64,000 nucleotides of DNA from Kitasatospora kifunensis (GCF_014203855.1 NZ_JACHJV010000001.1:3906001-3970000), one strand, 5' to 3'. Counted from the stretch's first letter, positions 20,783 to 29,130 are shown. The notes: generated from the letters alone by a model not told the origin. A program made the numbers and translations.

Positions 20783-20989
20783 TTGATCGGCTACACGGGC
20801 CGGGTGACCGGCAAGGTCGGAGCGGGGCTGGTCGGCGAGGTGATGGTGCAGGTGCCGGAGCGGCAGGGCAGCGAGGCGTTCCTCGCCTATCTGGCGCTGC
20901 CGGGCGACCCGCTGCCCGTCGGCACCCCGATCGTGGTGGTCGAATACCAGCCACCGCGCACGGTCTACATCGCCCCGGCGATCGGCTGA
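20783..20989 (+). CDS. Small NfeD-like OB-fold protein next to flotillin
   Basis: Protein of 68 residues starting at a TTG with GAGGGGG 8 bp upstream. It reads IGYTGRVTGKVGAGLVGEVM, ending in PVGTPIVVVEYQPPRTVYIA. The Gly-rich strand pattern fits the soluble OB domain found at the C-terminus of NfeD proteins, which are genetic partners of flotillins. There is no membrane segment, so it would be a stand-alone OB domain. A flotillin gene follows 167 bp downstream on the same strand. NfeD kinship rests on pattern and context. Confidence 0.7.
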   Translation: MIGYTGRVTGKVGAGLVGEVMVQVPERQGSEAFLAYLALPGDPLPVGTPIVVVEYQPPRTVYIAPAIG

Positions 20990-21156
20990 ATCCGTACCGA
21001 ACGTAACGGGTGGTCACCGACGTGCGGGACACGCCGCGTCAGACTTCCCATGAGATCGAAACAGGCGCACAATCTCGACTCGCCACCGCGTTCCGCGCAA
21101 TCCTGCACAACCGAGCGCAGCCACGGACCGGTGTGCCCTGAAGGGGGAAAAGGCCG

Positions 21157-22671
21157 ATGTTGATCGGCACTATCGCGGGGGTCGTCGCCGCGGCAGTCAT
21201 TCTTCTGATCGTGCTCTTCAAGATGTGCTGGCGAGTCGCCGAGCCCAATGAGGCACTGATCATCTCCGGTTCCAAGCACCGCACCGAGGGCCTCGCCGAA
21301 GGCCTGGGCTTCCGGGTGGTGACCGGGCGCGGCACGCTCGTCACCCCCGGCATCCAGACCGTGCGCAAGCTCTCGCTCGACCTCAACGAGGCCGACCTGG
21401 ACGTCGAGTGCGTGACCTCGCAGGGGATCCCGGTCCAGGTCAAGGGCGTGGTGATCTTCAAGGTGGGCGACGACACGGTGTCGATCGCCAACGCCGCGCG
21501 CCGCTTCCTGGACCAGCAGAAGATGATGGGCCAGCGGGTCCACAACGTCTTCGCCGGACACCTGCGCTCGATCGTCGGCGGGCTGACCGTCGAGGAGATG
21601 ATCCGCGACCGCGAGCGGCTGACCGGGGAGACCCGGGCCGCCTCCGGCACCGAGATGGAGAAGCTCGGTCTGATCATCGACTCGCTGCAGATCCAGGAGA
21701 TCCTGGACCCGACCGGCTACATCAAGAACCTGGCCGCCCCGCACGCCGCCGCCGTCCAGCGCGACGCGCGCATCGCGGCCGCCGCCGCCGACCGCGAGGC
21801 CACCGAGGCGGAGCAGGAGGCCTTCGCCCGCAAGGCCGAGGCAACCCGCAACTCCGGGATCCAGCAGGCCGGTTACCAGGCCGAGATGGACACCGCGGCG
21901 GCGCGTGCGCTGCAGGCCGGGCCGCTGGCCCAGGCCGCCTCCCGGCAGGAGGTCGTGGTCCAGGAGACCAAGGTCGCCGAGCTGGAGGGCCACCGCAAGG
22001 AGCAGCAGCTGCAGGCCGAGGTCCGCAAGCCGGCCGACGCCCGCGCCTACGAGACCCGCACCAAGGCCGAGGCCGACCGCGACGCGCGGATCTCCGCCGC
22101 CGAGGCGCAGGCCAGGGAGACCGAGCTGAAGGCCGCGGCGGAGGCGAACCGGGTGAAGATCGCCGCGCTGGCCGAGGCCGAGGCGACCAAGGCCCGCGGC
22201 CTCGCCTCCGCCGAGTCCACCCGGGCCACCGGTCAGGCCGAGGCCGCCGCGGCCGAGGCCAAGGGTCTGGCGGCCGCCGAGGCGGCCAAGGCGCTCGGTC
22301 TGGCCGAAGCCGAGGCGATCAAGGCACGGGCCGCCGCGCTGGCCGAGAACCAGGAGGCGGTGGTCGCCCAGCAGCTCGCCGAGCACTGGCCGGAGATCGT
22401 CCGGGCCGGCGCCGAGGCCTTCGGCAACGTCGAGCACATGGTGCTGCTCAACGGAGCCGACGGGATGGGCGAGATGTTCGCCAAGGCGCTCACCATGGGC
22501 GGCACCGGGCTGGGGCTGGCCCGCCAGCTGCTCGGCTCGATGAACGGCACGGCCGCCCCCGAGGCCGCCGACCACGGCGCCACGGGCGGTGCGAGCGGCA
22601 CGGGCGGCACGGGCGCCACCCAGAAGAGCGGCACGCACACGATCCCGGTCCAGGGCGACCCGATCGTCTGA
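21157..22671 (+). CDS. Flotillin-like SPFH/Band 7 protein
   Basis: Flotillin of 504 residues. It has an N-terminal membrane helix (IAGVVAAAVILLIVLFKMCW), an SPFH domain (about 30-200; VAEPNEALIISG, GIPVQVKGVVIFKVGDD), then a long Ala/Glu/Lys coiled coil (about 200-430) with repeated AEAxxAKAxGLAEAE motifs. A C-terminal FlotC-like segment (HWPEIVRAGAEAFGNVEHMV) and a Gly/Thr tail complete it. Flotillins form oligomers in membrane microdomains. A GGGGG lies upstream of the ATG. The small NfeD-like gene precedes it and a strong terminator follows. Confidence 0.92.
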   Translation: MLIGTIAGVVAAAVILLIVLFKMCWRVAEPNEALIISGSKHRTEGLAEGLGFRVVTGRGTLVTPGIQTVRKLSLDLNEADLDVECVTSQGIPVQVKGVVIFKVGDDTVSIANAARRFLDQQKMMGQRVHNVFAGHLRSIVGGLTVEEMIRDRERLTGETRAASGTEMEKLGLIIDSLQIQEILDPTGYIKNLAAPHAAAVQRDARIAAAAADREATEAEQEAFARKAEATRNSGIQQAGYQAEMDTAAARALQAGPLAQAASRQEVVVQETKVAELEGHRKEQQLQAEVRKPADARAYETRTKAEADRDARISAAEAQARETELKAAAEANRVKIAALAEAEATKARGLASAESTRATGQAEAAAAEAKGLAAAEAAKALGLAEAEAIKARAAALAENQEAVVAQQLAEHWPEIVRAGAEAFGNVEHMVLLNGADGMGEMFAKALTMGGTGLGLARQLLGSMNGTAAPEAADHGATGGASGTGGTGATQKSGTHTIPVQGDPIV

Positions 22672-22694
22672 TCGATCATCACCCGTACAGGGTG

Positions 22695-22731
22695 AGTGGC
22701 CCGTTCCGCCCCCCGCGCGGAACGGGCCACT
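22695..22731 (+). terminator. Flotillin terminator hairpin
   Basis: AGTGGCCCGTTCCG (22695-22708) pairs perfectly with CGGAACGGGCCACT (22718-22731) around a short C/G loop. It is followed by GGCTTTTAT, a weak U-tract. It starts 24 bp past the flotillin stop. Confidence 0.85.
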
Positions 22732-22774
22732 GGCTTTTATCGGGCCACTGGCTTTATCGGGCCGCCGGCTTCAT
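22723..22774. repeat. Three imperfect 17-18-bp tandem repeats after the terminator
   Basis: Units beginning CGGGCC at 22723, 22741 and 22758 share the form CGGGCCACTGGCTTTTAT, with the third diverged. The first unit overlaps the 3' arm of the flotillin terminator, so the array looks like local duplication of the terminator tail in the convergent gap before the gene ending at 22787. Confidence 0.75.
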
Positions 22775-22786
22775 CGACCCGCGCGC

Positions 22787-23800
22787 TCAGGCGCGGTACG
22801 CCTCGGCCAGCGCCGCGAAGACCCGCTTCGGCCGCCAGCTTGTCCCGGCAGCGGCGCCGGTCCCCTCGCCCGCCGGCAGCATGGCGACCACCCCGTACGA
22901 GCCGAGGTCCAGGTCGTGGCACTGCTCGGCGCGGTGCGGCGACTCGAAGTCGGCGAAGGTGAACCAGAACGCCGAGTCCACCCCGGCCTCCTCGAACTCG
23001 GCCAGCAGCTCCTTGAGGTAGCGGACCTGCTCGTCCTCGTCGCGGACCAACTGCTCGGCGACGTAACGCCCTTCGGGGCCGTCCTCCCTGATCGCCCAGC
23101 CCATCCCGCCGCGGTCCCCGGCGCCCCGGTAGGCACAGCAGCCGAACTCGGTGACCACCACGGGCTTTCCGTGCCGGAAGTTGCCGCGCAGGTGCTCCTG
23201 GTAGCGCGGGGCATTGTCGGCGTCCCGGTAGGCGTCCACGCCGACCAGGTCGAAGGGGGTCCAGTCGACGTCCTCCCAGATGCCCGAGGCGTAGCTCAGC
23301 CGGCCGTGGAAGTGCTCGCGCGCGGTGGCGGCGGCCCGGGCCAGGAAGTCGTTCAGCCTGGCGCCGACGTCCCCGAGCCCGGCCCGCACCGCCGGGTCGG
23401 TGCTGGTCAGGTTGGACAGCCGGGCCGAGAAGTCCTCACCCGGCAGGAACCCGGCGGCGAAGATCGTCAGTTCGCAGCCCAACACCAGCACCACCTCCGC
23501 ACCCAGCGAGCGGATCTGCTCGGCCCGCCGGGCGCAGTCGGCGAAGTGGGGGAGCAGCTGATCGGCCGCCAGGTTGCAGGGGAAGGGGGCGAACCACACC
23601 TCCAGGCCGTACCCGGCGGCGAACTCGGCCGCCAGCTCGATCTGCTGCGGGTCGGCGCCGGAGATCCGCACCGCGGTGCAGTGCAACTCCTCGGCGATCA
23701 CCCGCATCTCCTCGCGCACCACCTCGGGCTCGAAGGAGTTCCGGGACAGGCTGCCGGTCGGGGCGAAGCCGGTGTCGTAGTTGATGCCCTTGCCGCGCAT
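22787..23800 (-). CDS. Glycoside-hydrolase-like TIM-barrel protein
   Basis: Protein of 337 residues starting MRGKGINYDTGF. The strand pattern is that of a (beta/alpha)8 hydrolase: TAVRISGADPQQIELAA, LEVWFAPFPC, AEVVLVLGCELTIFAAG with a Glu after the putative strand 4, FDLVGVDAYRD, and PVVVTEFGCCAYRG with a Glu where a GH nucleophile would sit. No signal peptide is visible, so substrate access is unclear. Homologues are sometimes labelled abortive infection proteins in databases, but I see nothing supporting a phage-defence role. It follows the VC0807 gene by 43 bp and is probably co-transcribed. Confidence 0.7.
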   Translation of the reverse strand: MRGKGINYDTGFAPTGSLSRNSFEPEVVREEMRVIAEELHCTAVRISGADPQQIELAAEFAAGYGLEVWFAPFPCNLAADQLLPHFADCARRAEQIRSLGAEVVLVLGCELTIFAAGFLPGEDFSARLSNLTSTDPAVRAGLGDVGARLNDFLARAAATAREHFHGRLSYASGIWEDVDWTPFDLVGVDAYRDADNAPRYQEHLRGNFRHGKPVVVTEFGCCAYRGAGDRGGMGWAIREDGPEGRYVAEQLVRDEDEQVRYLKELLAEFEEAGVDSAFWFTFADFESPHRAEQCHDLDLGSYGVVAMLPAGEGTGAAAGTSWRPKRVFAALAEAYRA

Positions 23801-23843
23801 GGCCGTTCTTCTCTCTTTCAGGGGGCGGTGAGGGGAAGAAGGC

Positions 23844-24542
23844 TCAGGCCTCGTCAGCGGCCAGCTTCTTGAGCTGCTCGGTGGCCGAGTCGCTGACCAT
23901 GCTGGCCAGGACGATCGCGCCGATCAGGAAGACGGTGGGCAGCCAGGCCATCGTGCTCAGCGGCAGCGTGTACGCCCCGACCACCCGGGCCGCGCACTCC
24001 AGCAGCAGGGCCCCGCCCCAGATCAGCGAGTGGCGTCGGGCGGCCTTCGCAAAGGCCGCGCTGCCCGCTGCCGACCCCGCGGCCAGCCGCTCCCAGGCCG
24101 CCTCGAGCCGGGCGTCGCCGCGGGTCAGGAACGGGCGCAGCCCGGCGGCCATCAGCGGCTCGCCGCGCAGCGCGGAGACCAGGATGCCGGCGCCGATCGC
24201 GCTGCTGAGCAGGCCGTCCTTGGCGATCATCAGCCGCGGGTCGCCGGTCAGGAAGGCGGTCAGCAGGCCGACCAGGTTGACCACCAGCATCAGAGCGGCC
24301 ATCCCGTTGAACTCCCGCTTGCGGGCCAGGCCGTAGACCGTCCGCACGGCCGGCACCACGCTGCTGACGATCAGCGAGCCGACCAGGCTCACCCCGAACA
24401 CCGAGTGCGCGGCGTAGTAGACGCCCAGCGGCACCGCGATGTCCACCACCAGCGGCAGCAGCGCGCTCACCATCGGGTTTGCGGCCTTCGCACCGGCCTC
24501 AGTGGTGGTGGTGATGATCTGCGCGGTGCTGGTCTCGCTCAT
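23844..24542 (-). CDS. VC0807-family integral membrane protein (second copy)
   Basis: Protein of 232 residues, paralogous in layout to the protein at 2430-3128. An N-terminal cytosolic stretch is followed by segments LLPLVVDIAVPLGVYYAAHS, VSLVGSLIVSSVVPAVRTVY, LMLVVNLVGLLTAFLTGDPR (then LMIAKDGLLSSAIGAGILVS) and two C-terminal helices. The family's DPRLMIAKD-type loop is comparable to DAKLLLAKDSL in the first copy. Function unknown. It lies first in a probable two-gene unit with the GH-like protein. Confidence 0.78.
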   Translation of the reverse strand: MSETSTAQIITTTTEAGAKAANPMVSALLPLVVDIAVPLGVYYAAHSVFGVSLVGSLIVSSVVPAVRTVYGLARKREFNGMAALMLVVNLVGLLTAFLTGDPRLMIAKDGLLSSAIGAGILVSALRGEPLMAAGLRPFLTRGDARLEAAWERLAAGSAAGSAAFAKAARRHSLIWGGALLLECAARVVGAYTLPLSTMAWLPTVFLIGAIVLASMVSDSATEQLKKLAADEA

Positions 24543-24636
24543 GGTTCCGGTCCTCCCGTTGGTCCCGCTCGGCTACGGGTAGAGCCTCCCAAGAAGAGCT
24601 GACCGGCCATCAGTGCCTGATGTAGCCAGTGCCGCA

Positions 24637-24672
24637 TGACAGCTGTCACACCGCATCCCGACGGCTGTCACA
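24637..24672. promoter_or_regulatory. Palindrome and phased repeat upstream of the second VC0807 gene
   Basis: TGACAGCTGTCA (24637-24648) is a perfect 12-bp palindrome. Its right part GCTGTCACA (24642-24650) recurs at 24664-24672, exactly 22 bp or two helical turns away. The pair lies about 95-130 bp before the VC0807 start at 24542, which suits an activator or repressor site. The binding protein is unknown. Confidence 0.5.
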
Positions 24673-24679
24673 AACGCCG

Positions 24680-24715
24680 CGGCGCCCGTTACCTGCGAGG
24701 CAGGTACGGGCGCCG
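24680..24715 (-). terminator. Terminator of the DUF5326 gene
   Basis: A stem of 16 bp with a single bulged T forms between 24680-24696 and 24700-24715 (second arm GCAGGTACGGGCGCCG), closed by a 3-nt loop. It starts 20 bp past the stop of the small membrane protein gene. Confidence 0.8.
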
Positions 24716-24735
24716 GAGCGGAGGCGGCGTTGGCG

Positions 24736-24936
24736 TCAGCCCTTGGCGGCCTTCTTGACCAGGATCACCACCGCGGCCGCAATGCCCACCACGATCAGGA
24801 TCTTGAAGACGAACCAGATCAGCGCGCTGACCACGCCAAGGACCATGCCGAGAACGTTGAAGGCCAGGATCAGCACCAGGATCGGGACAACGATGTTGCG
24901 CATCCAGGACGGCAGCGACTTCCAGATCTGAGCCAT
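24736..24936 (-). CDS. Small membrane protein, DUF5326-like
   Basis: Protein of 66 residues with an amphipathic start (AQIWKSLPSWMRNIVVPI) and two overlapping hydrophobic segments (LVLILAFNVLGMVLGVVSAL, FVFKILIVVGIAAAVVILVK) ending in a basic tail. It fits the streptomycete DUF5326 family, which has no known role. It is monocistronic, with its own terminator at 24680-24715. Confidence 0.75.
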   Translation of the reverse strand: MAQIWKSLPSWMRNIVVPILVLILAFNVLGMVLGVVSALIWFVFKILIVVGIAAAVVILVKKAAKG

Positions 24937-25127
24937 GTCGGTTCCTCTTCTCCCTTGCGGGTCCGGCCCTTGATCGCCGCATCCCGTCCGCTTTCGGTAC
25001 TTCGATCGTACGAGGGCGCTCTAGCGGAAACGAGGGTTCAGGCCCCTGAGAGAACCCGGATACGGCCCTGATCCCGATCCCTCAGGGTCGCCCTTACCAG
25101 CGGCTTACCCGCGGCTGACCAGGACGC

Positions 25128-25799
25128 TCAGACCGGCCAACTCTCGCCCCGCCAGGCCGCGTCCCAGAACATCCACTCGTACCGGGTGGTGGTGTGCACG
25201 TGCTCGTGCACCCGCCGCCGCTCGGCCGCACCGAGCTGCTCGCCGAGCCGGTCGGTGAGCTCCAGCACCCGGCGCACCACCGACTGGAAGGACTCGTCAC
25301 CGTAGACCGCGATCCACTTCGCGTAGAGCGGGTCGGGGGAGGACCTGGCCAGCAGCTGCTCGCCGACCTTGGCGTAGACCCAGTAGCAGGGCAGCACGGC
25401 CGCCACCGCCTCGGCGAACGAGCCGCCGTACACGGTGGCCAGCAGGTAGCTGGTGTAGGCCCGGGTGGTGGGCAGCACCGGCGCGGCGGCGGCCTCGGCC
25501 GCGCTGCGGCCGAAGGCGGTGAGGAACTCCGCGTGCATCCCCTGCTCGGCGGCGAGCGCGCCGATCGCGTCGTCGGCGAAGGCCCGCACCTCCTGCTCCC
25601 CCGGCGCCTTGGCCGCGCAGACGGCCAAGGCCCTGGCGTAGTCGCGCAGGTAGTGCGAGTCCTGGACGACGAAGTGCGCGAACGCCTCGCGCGGCAGCGT
25701 GCCGTCGGTCAGGCCGGCCAGGAACGGGTGCTCGAGGATCTGGGCGTAGACCGGCGCGACGCTCTCGGCCCACAGCTCCTCGGTGAGGGTCTGGGTCAT
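25128..25799 (-). CDS. tenA: TenA-family thiaminase II / aminopyrimidine aminohydrolase
   Basis: TenA protein of 223 residues, all helical. The catalytic Cys is C138 in VLPCYWVYAKVG, which places it in the TenA_C group that hydrolyses aminomethyl-pyrimidine for thiamine salvage. D47 and Y50 in VQDSHYL and the late Glu in TRYEWMFWDAAW match further active-site positions. Thiamine synthesis is also represented by thiC 4.7 kb away, but no TPP riboswitch is seen before this gene. Confidence 0.88.
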   Translation of the reverse strand: MTQTLTEELWAESVAPVYAQILEHPFLAGLTDGTLPREAFAHFVVQDSHYLRDYARALAVCAAKAPGEQEVRAFADDAIGALAAEQGMHAEFLTAFGRSAAEAAAAPVLPTTRAYTSYLLATVYGGSFAEAVAAVLPCYWVYAKVGEQLLARSSPDPLYAKWIAVYGDESFQSVVRRVLELTDRLGEQLGAAERRRVHEHVHTTTRYEWMFWDAAWRGESWPV

Positions 25800-25850
25800 G
25801 CCCCGAACCCTACGTCCCGGCCAACGACGGACCGTTTCAGGCCTCGGTTC

Positions 25851-26168
25851 TCAGGCCTCGGGCGGCGAGAAGACCACCAGCACCCGCAGCTCCTCGGTGA
25901 TGTGGTGGAACCGGTGCGGCACCCCGGCCGGTACGAAGACCACGCTGCCGCGCCCCACCGTGCAGGTCTCCTCCCCCACGGTCAGCGAGGCCCGCCCGCT
26001 GACCACCTGGTAGAGCTCGTCCTGCGGGTGCGCGGACTGGGCGTCCTGCTCCCCCGGCGCGAGCGCGTACAGGCCCGCCGACATCGTGCGCTCCTTCAGG
26101 AAGCGCAGGTACGCCCCCTGGTTCTCGGCCCGGTGGCGATCCAACTCGTCCAGTCGAAAGACCTTCAT
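25851..26168 (-). CDS. Cupin-domain protein
   Basis: Single cupin of 105 residues. Motif 1 covers HPQDELYQVVSGRASLTVGE, with His/Glu ligands, and motif 2 covers GSVVFVPAGVPHRFHHI, with the final His. It could be a small metal-dependent enzyme or a binding protein. It lies 52 bp upstream of tenA on the same strand and may be co-transcribed. Confidence 0.82.
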   Translation of the reverse strand: MKVFRLDELDRHRAENQGAYLRFLKERTMSAGLYALAPGEQDAQSAHPQDELYQVVSGRASLTVGEETCTVGRGSVVFVPAGVPHRFHHITEELRVLVVFSPPEA

Positions 26169-26250
26169 CCGCTGCTCCTCCTCAAGGTGACCCCATGCTC
26201 CTCCTCAGGGTGCTTCCACCCACCGCTCAGGCCTGCGACCATGCGGAAGC

Positions 26251-26628
26251 ATGAAGCACTTCGTGGTCAAGACCCTCATCAACGCGGCAGCCATCTGGGT
26301 GGCCGCCTGGATCGTCAACGGCATCACCCTGTCCGGCGGTGACTGGAAGCAGAAGACGCTGACGGTGATCGCCGTCGCGTTGATCTTCGGGGTGGTCAAC
26401 TGGCTGATCAAGCCCCTGGTGAAGTTCTTCTCCTTCCCGCTGTTCATCCTCTCGCTGGGCCTGATCACCTTCGTGATCAACGCGCTGATGCTCTGGCTGA
26501 CCTCCTTCGCCTCCGACCGCCTGAAGCTCGACTTCCACGTCGAGGGCTTCGTCCCCGCACTGCTCGGCTCGCTGATCATCAGCGTGGTGGCCTGGGGCCT
26601 GCACCTGGCGGTCGGCGACGAGGACTGA
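26251..26628 (+). CDS. Phage holin-like family 4 membrane protein
   Basis: Protein of 125 residues with four hydrophobic segments: VVKTLINAAAIWVAAWIVNG, TLTVIAVALIFGVVNWLIKP, PLFILSLGLITFVINALML and ALLGSLIISVVAWGLHLAVG. It fits the Phage_holin_4_2 family, which is widespread in bacterial chromosomes with no phage nearby and no proven holin role. No lysis or phage gene is adjacent. Single-gene unit. Confidence 0.85.
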   Translation: MKHFVVKTLINAAAIWVAAWIVNGITLSGGDWKQKTLTVIAVALIFGVVNWLIKPLVKFFSFPLFILSLGLITFVINALMLWLTSFASDRLKLDFHVEGFVPALLGSLIISVVAWGLHLAVGDED

Positions 26629-26767
26629 GCCGCCTGACCGGGCCGCGGATCGGGCCGCGGACCGGCCCGGGCCGGCGAAGAAGGCGATCGCTTCGCCCGC
26701 CTGTGCGGGTTTCGGGCCGCCTGAGCTGCGGGATGCTGAGGCACAGGAGCATCCGGAGGTGACCTGC

Positions 26768-27304
26768 GTGACCGAGGTGACACCGCATCCCCGTCCGGTC
26801 GTCAAGCGCACCGCACGGGCGATCCTGCTCGACCTGCCGAGTGAGGATCCCTGGCGGGGCACCGCCGAGCTGATCGTGATCAAGCGCACCAGGCCGGGCG
26901 CCAACCCGTACTGGATCACGCCGGGCGGCGGCGTCGAGCCCGCCGACCGCACCGTGACCGACGCGCTGCACCGCGAGGTGGACGAGGAGCTGGGCGGCAA
27001 GGTGGTCGACGTGGTCCCGGCCTTCGTGGACACCGTCGCGCACCACCACCACGAGGACGGCACCGTGGCCCACCCGCACGGGGTCAAGGTGCAGCACTTC
27101 TTCGTCTGCCGGCTGGCCGCCATGGACCCGGCCCTGCGGCACGGGCCCGAGGTGGACGAGCCGCGCGGCGAGTACGAGATCGTCCGGCTGCCGTTCACCC
27201 GTGAGGGCGTCACCTCGGTCAACCTGGTGCCGCCCTCGCTCCGTGCCTACCTGGCCGCCAACATCGAAGGCGTCCGCGCCCTGCTCGCGCCCGACCTGGG
27301 CTGA
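26768..27304 (+). CDS. Nudix hydrolase
   Basis: Nudix protein of 178 residues. The box reads PGGGVEPADRTVTDALHREV followed by DEELGG; the catalytic REVDEELG part is intact, while the Glu earlier in the box is replaced by Asp in EPAD. The His-rich run VAHHHHEDGTVAHPHG is unusual. I chose GTG 26768 because GGAGGT (26755-26760) lies 7 bp before it; a GTG at 26759 overlaps the SD. Confidence 0.85.
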   Translation: MTEVTPHPRPVVKRTARAILLDLPSEDPWRGTAELIVIKRTRPGANPYWITPGGGVEPADRTVTDALHREVDEELGGKVVDVVPAFVDTVAHHHHEDGTVAHPHGVKVQHFFVCRLAAMDPALRHGPEVDEPRGEYEIVRLPFTREGVTSVNLVPPSLRAYLAANIEGVRALLAPDLG

Positions 27305-27339
27305 GGCCTAGGGCTTCTAGGACCAGGGCCTCCAGGACC

Positions 27340-28935
27340 TCAGGGCTGCGCGTCCGTCAGGTCGTGGTGCAGGTGCTCGGCCCGCACGCCCGAGCGCAGC
27401 AGCGCGGCCGCCGAGCGGCGGACCATCGCCGCCGGGCCGCTGAGGAAGGCGTGGTGGCCGTCCCACGGTCCGCGCTGCACCACCACATCGCCCAGCAGCC
27501 CGCTCAGCGCGCCGCCCGCCCTCTCCTCGGAGAGCACCGGGAGCACCGAGAGCCACGGGTGGCGCCGCGCCAACTCCAGGAGTGCGGGCAGCTGGTAGAG
27601 CTCGGCGGCCTGCCGGGCACCGTAGAAGACCTCGACCCGGCGCCCGGACGCCCCGCGCTCGGCCACCTCCTCCACCAGCGCGGCGATCGGCGCGATCCCG
27701 GTACCGCCGCCCAGGCAGAGCAGCGGGGCCGAGGCGGCGTGGTCGACCACCATGGTCCCGGCGGGCGGGCCGAGGCGCAGCACGTCCCCGGGCGCCGCCC
27801 GGCGGACCAGCGCGCTGCTCACCCAGCCGGCCTGCAGGGCCTTGACGTGGAAGGTCAGCAGCCCGTCGGGACGCGGCGCGGTGGCGAACGAGAAGTGCCG
27901 CCAGACCCGCGGCCACCAGGGCGTCTCCAGGCTGGTGTACTGCCCCGCCCGGTACGGGTAGGCCTGGTCGGGGCGCACGGTGAGCACCGCCACGTCCCGG
28001 CCCAGCGTCTGGTGGGACACCACCTCGGCCTGCCACCAGGGCGGCGAGGTCGCGGCGGCCTGCTCGGCGGCGTCGATCATGGCCTTCGAGACCAACCCGT
28101 AGACCCGGCGCCAGGCCAGCTCCGCCTCGGCGTCCCAGCGGGCACCGCAGTACTTCGCCAGCGCCGCCACCAGGCACTCGCCGACCGGGGCGTAGTGGCC
28201 GCTGAGCGTGCCGTACTTGCGGTGCCCCTGGCCGAGCCTGGTCAGGTAGGCGGTCAGCCCCACCGGGTCGTCGGCACTGCGGGCGGCCTGCAGCAGGGCC
28301 CGGAAGAGGCGGTCGCGCTGCACGTCCATGGCGGCCGGGAAGAGCGCGCGGATCTCGGGGTGGTGCAGGAAGATCAGCGCGTAGAAGTGCGCGGTGGCCC
28401 GGTCCGCGACCGGTTCGACCACGGCCAGGGTGGCCCGGATCAGCTCCAGGTCGCGCGCGGTGGGGGGTTGGTCGGCGGGTGCCAGGGTCGGCGACGGCAG
28501 GGCAGCGGCGGCGCTCCCCAGCGTCTCGACCGCCCAGGCCTGGCTCCAACCGTCGCCGGGGCCGGCCCAGTTGAGGCCGGGTGCCCAGCGGAACAGCGGC
28601 TCGATCGCCGGGCGGGGCTCGGCGGCGGGACGCACCAGGGCCAGGGCCTGCCCCGCAGCCGCAGCGGGCGCGGCCGGCTCGGCGGCGGCCCGGGGTGCGA
28701 TCGGCGGCGCGGGAGCGACCGGGATCGCCGGGATCGCCGGGGGCTGTGTGGGCATCGGCGGCCCGGCGGGCCCGGCGGGCGTTGCGGGCGCCGTGGGCTC
28801 GGCGGCCGGTGAGGGCTGGGCCGCCGTCCCCGGCACCCCCGCCATCCCCGGCACCCCGGTGGCCGCTGTCGACCCCTGCCCCGAACGGACCAGCATCGCG
28901 GCGAGCGACTTCACTGTGACTTGGCGCGTACTCAA
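27340..28935 (-). CDS. Flavohemoprotein-like globin-reductase fusion
   Basis: Protein of 531 residues. Residues 1-135 are Ala/Pro-rich and probably disordered. A globin domain follows (about 155-290; LELIRATLAVVEPVADRATA, with proximal His238 in LGQGHRKYG). Then comes a ferredoxin-reductase part with FAD site WRHFSFAT and NAD site CLGGGTGIAPIAALVEE. The fold is that of Hmp nitric oxide dioxygenases, which turn NO into nitrate with NADH. The long N-terminal extension and divergent globin make a different substrate or sensor role possible. It is encoded 195 bp downstream of bkdC but probably has its own promoter. Confidence 0.85.
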   Translation of the reverse strand: MSTRQVTVKSLAAMLVRSGQGSTAATGVPGMAGVPGTAAQPSPAAEPTAPATPAGPAGPPMPTQPPAIPAIPVAPAPPIAPRAAAEPAAPAAAAGQALALVRPAAEPRPAIEPLFRWAPGLNWAGPGDGWSQAWAVETLGSAAAALPSPTLAPADQPPTARDLELIRATLAVVEPVADRATAHFYALIFLHHPEIRALFPAAMDVQRDRLFRALLQAARSADDPVGLTAYLTRLGQGHRKYGTLSGHYAPVGECLVAALAKYCGARWDAEAELAWRRVYGLVSKAMIDAAEQAAATSPPWWQAEVVSHQTLGRDVAVLTVRPDQAYPYRAGQYTSLETPWWPRVWRHFSFATAPRPDGLLTFHVKALQAGWVSSALVRRAAPGDVLRLGPPAGTMVVDHAASAPLLCLGGGTGIAPIAALVEEVAERGASGRRVEVFYGARQAAELYQLPALLELARRHPWLSVLPVLSEERAGGALSGLLGDVVVQRGPWDGHHAFLSGPAAMVRRSAAALLRSGVRAEHLHHDLTDAQP

Positions 28936-29130
28936 GAGAATCGTTTCGCCTCCGGTCGTCCCTGCAACGCCTCCAGCAGCGTGGCACGACCGAACAGCTG
29001 ATCCGAAAAATCACGCAAACACCGGACGGACACCCGACCCGCGCGCTAAGCTCGCCCGTTTGCGCGGATCGGAACGTCCATCTCCTCGACTTCTCAAGTC
29101 GCCCGCCTCATCAGCCCAGTTGATGAGGCG

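Noticed and set aside
22787..23800. Phage-defence (abortive infection) gene
   Set aside because: The label circulates for similar proteins, but the sequence reads as a TIM-barrel hydrolase and no defence genes are adjacent.
26251..26628. Prophage remnant suggested by a holin-like protein
   Set aside because: This family is common in chromosomes, and no endolysin, tail, integrase or att site is near.
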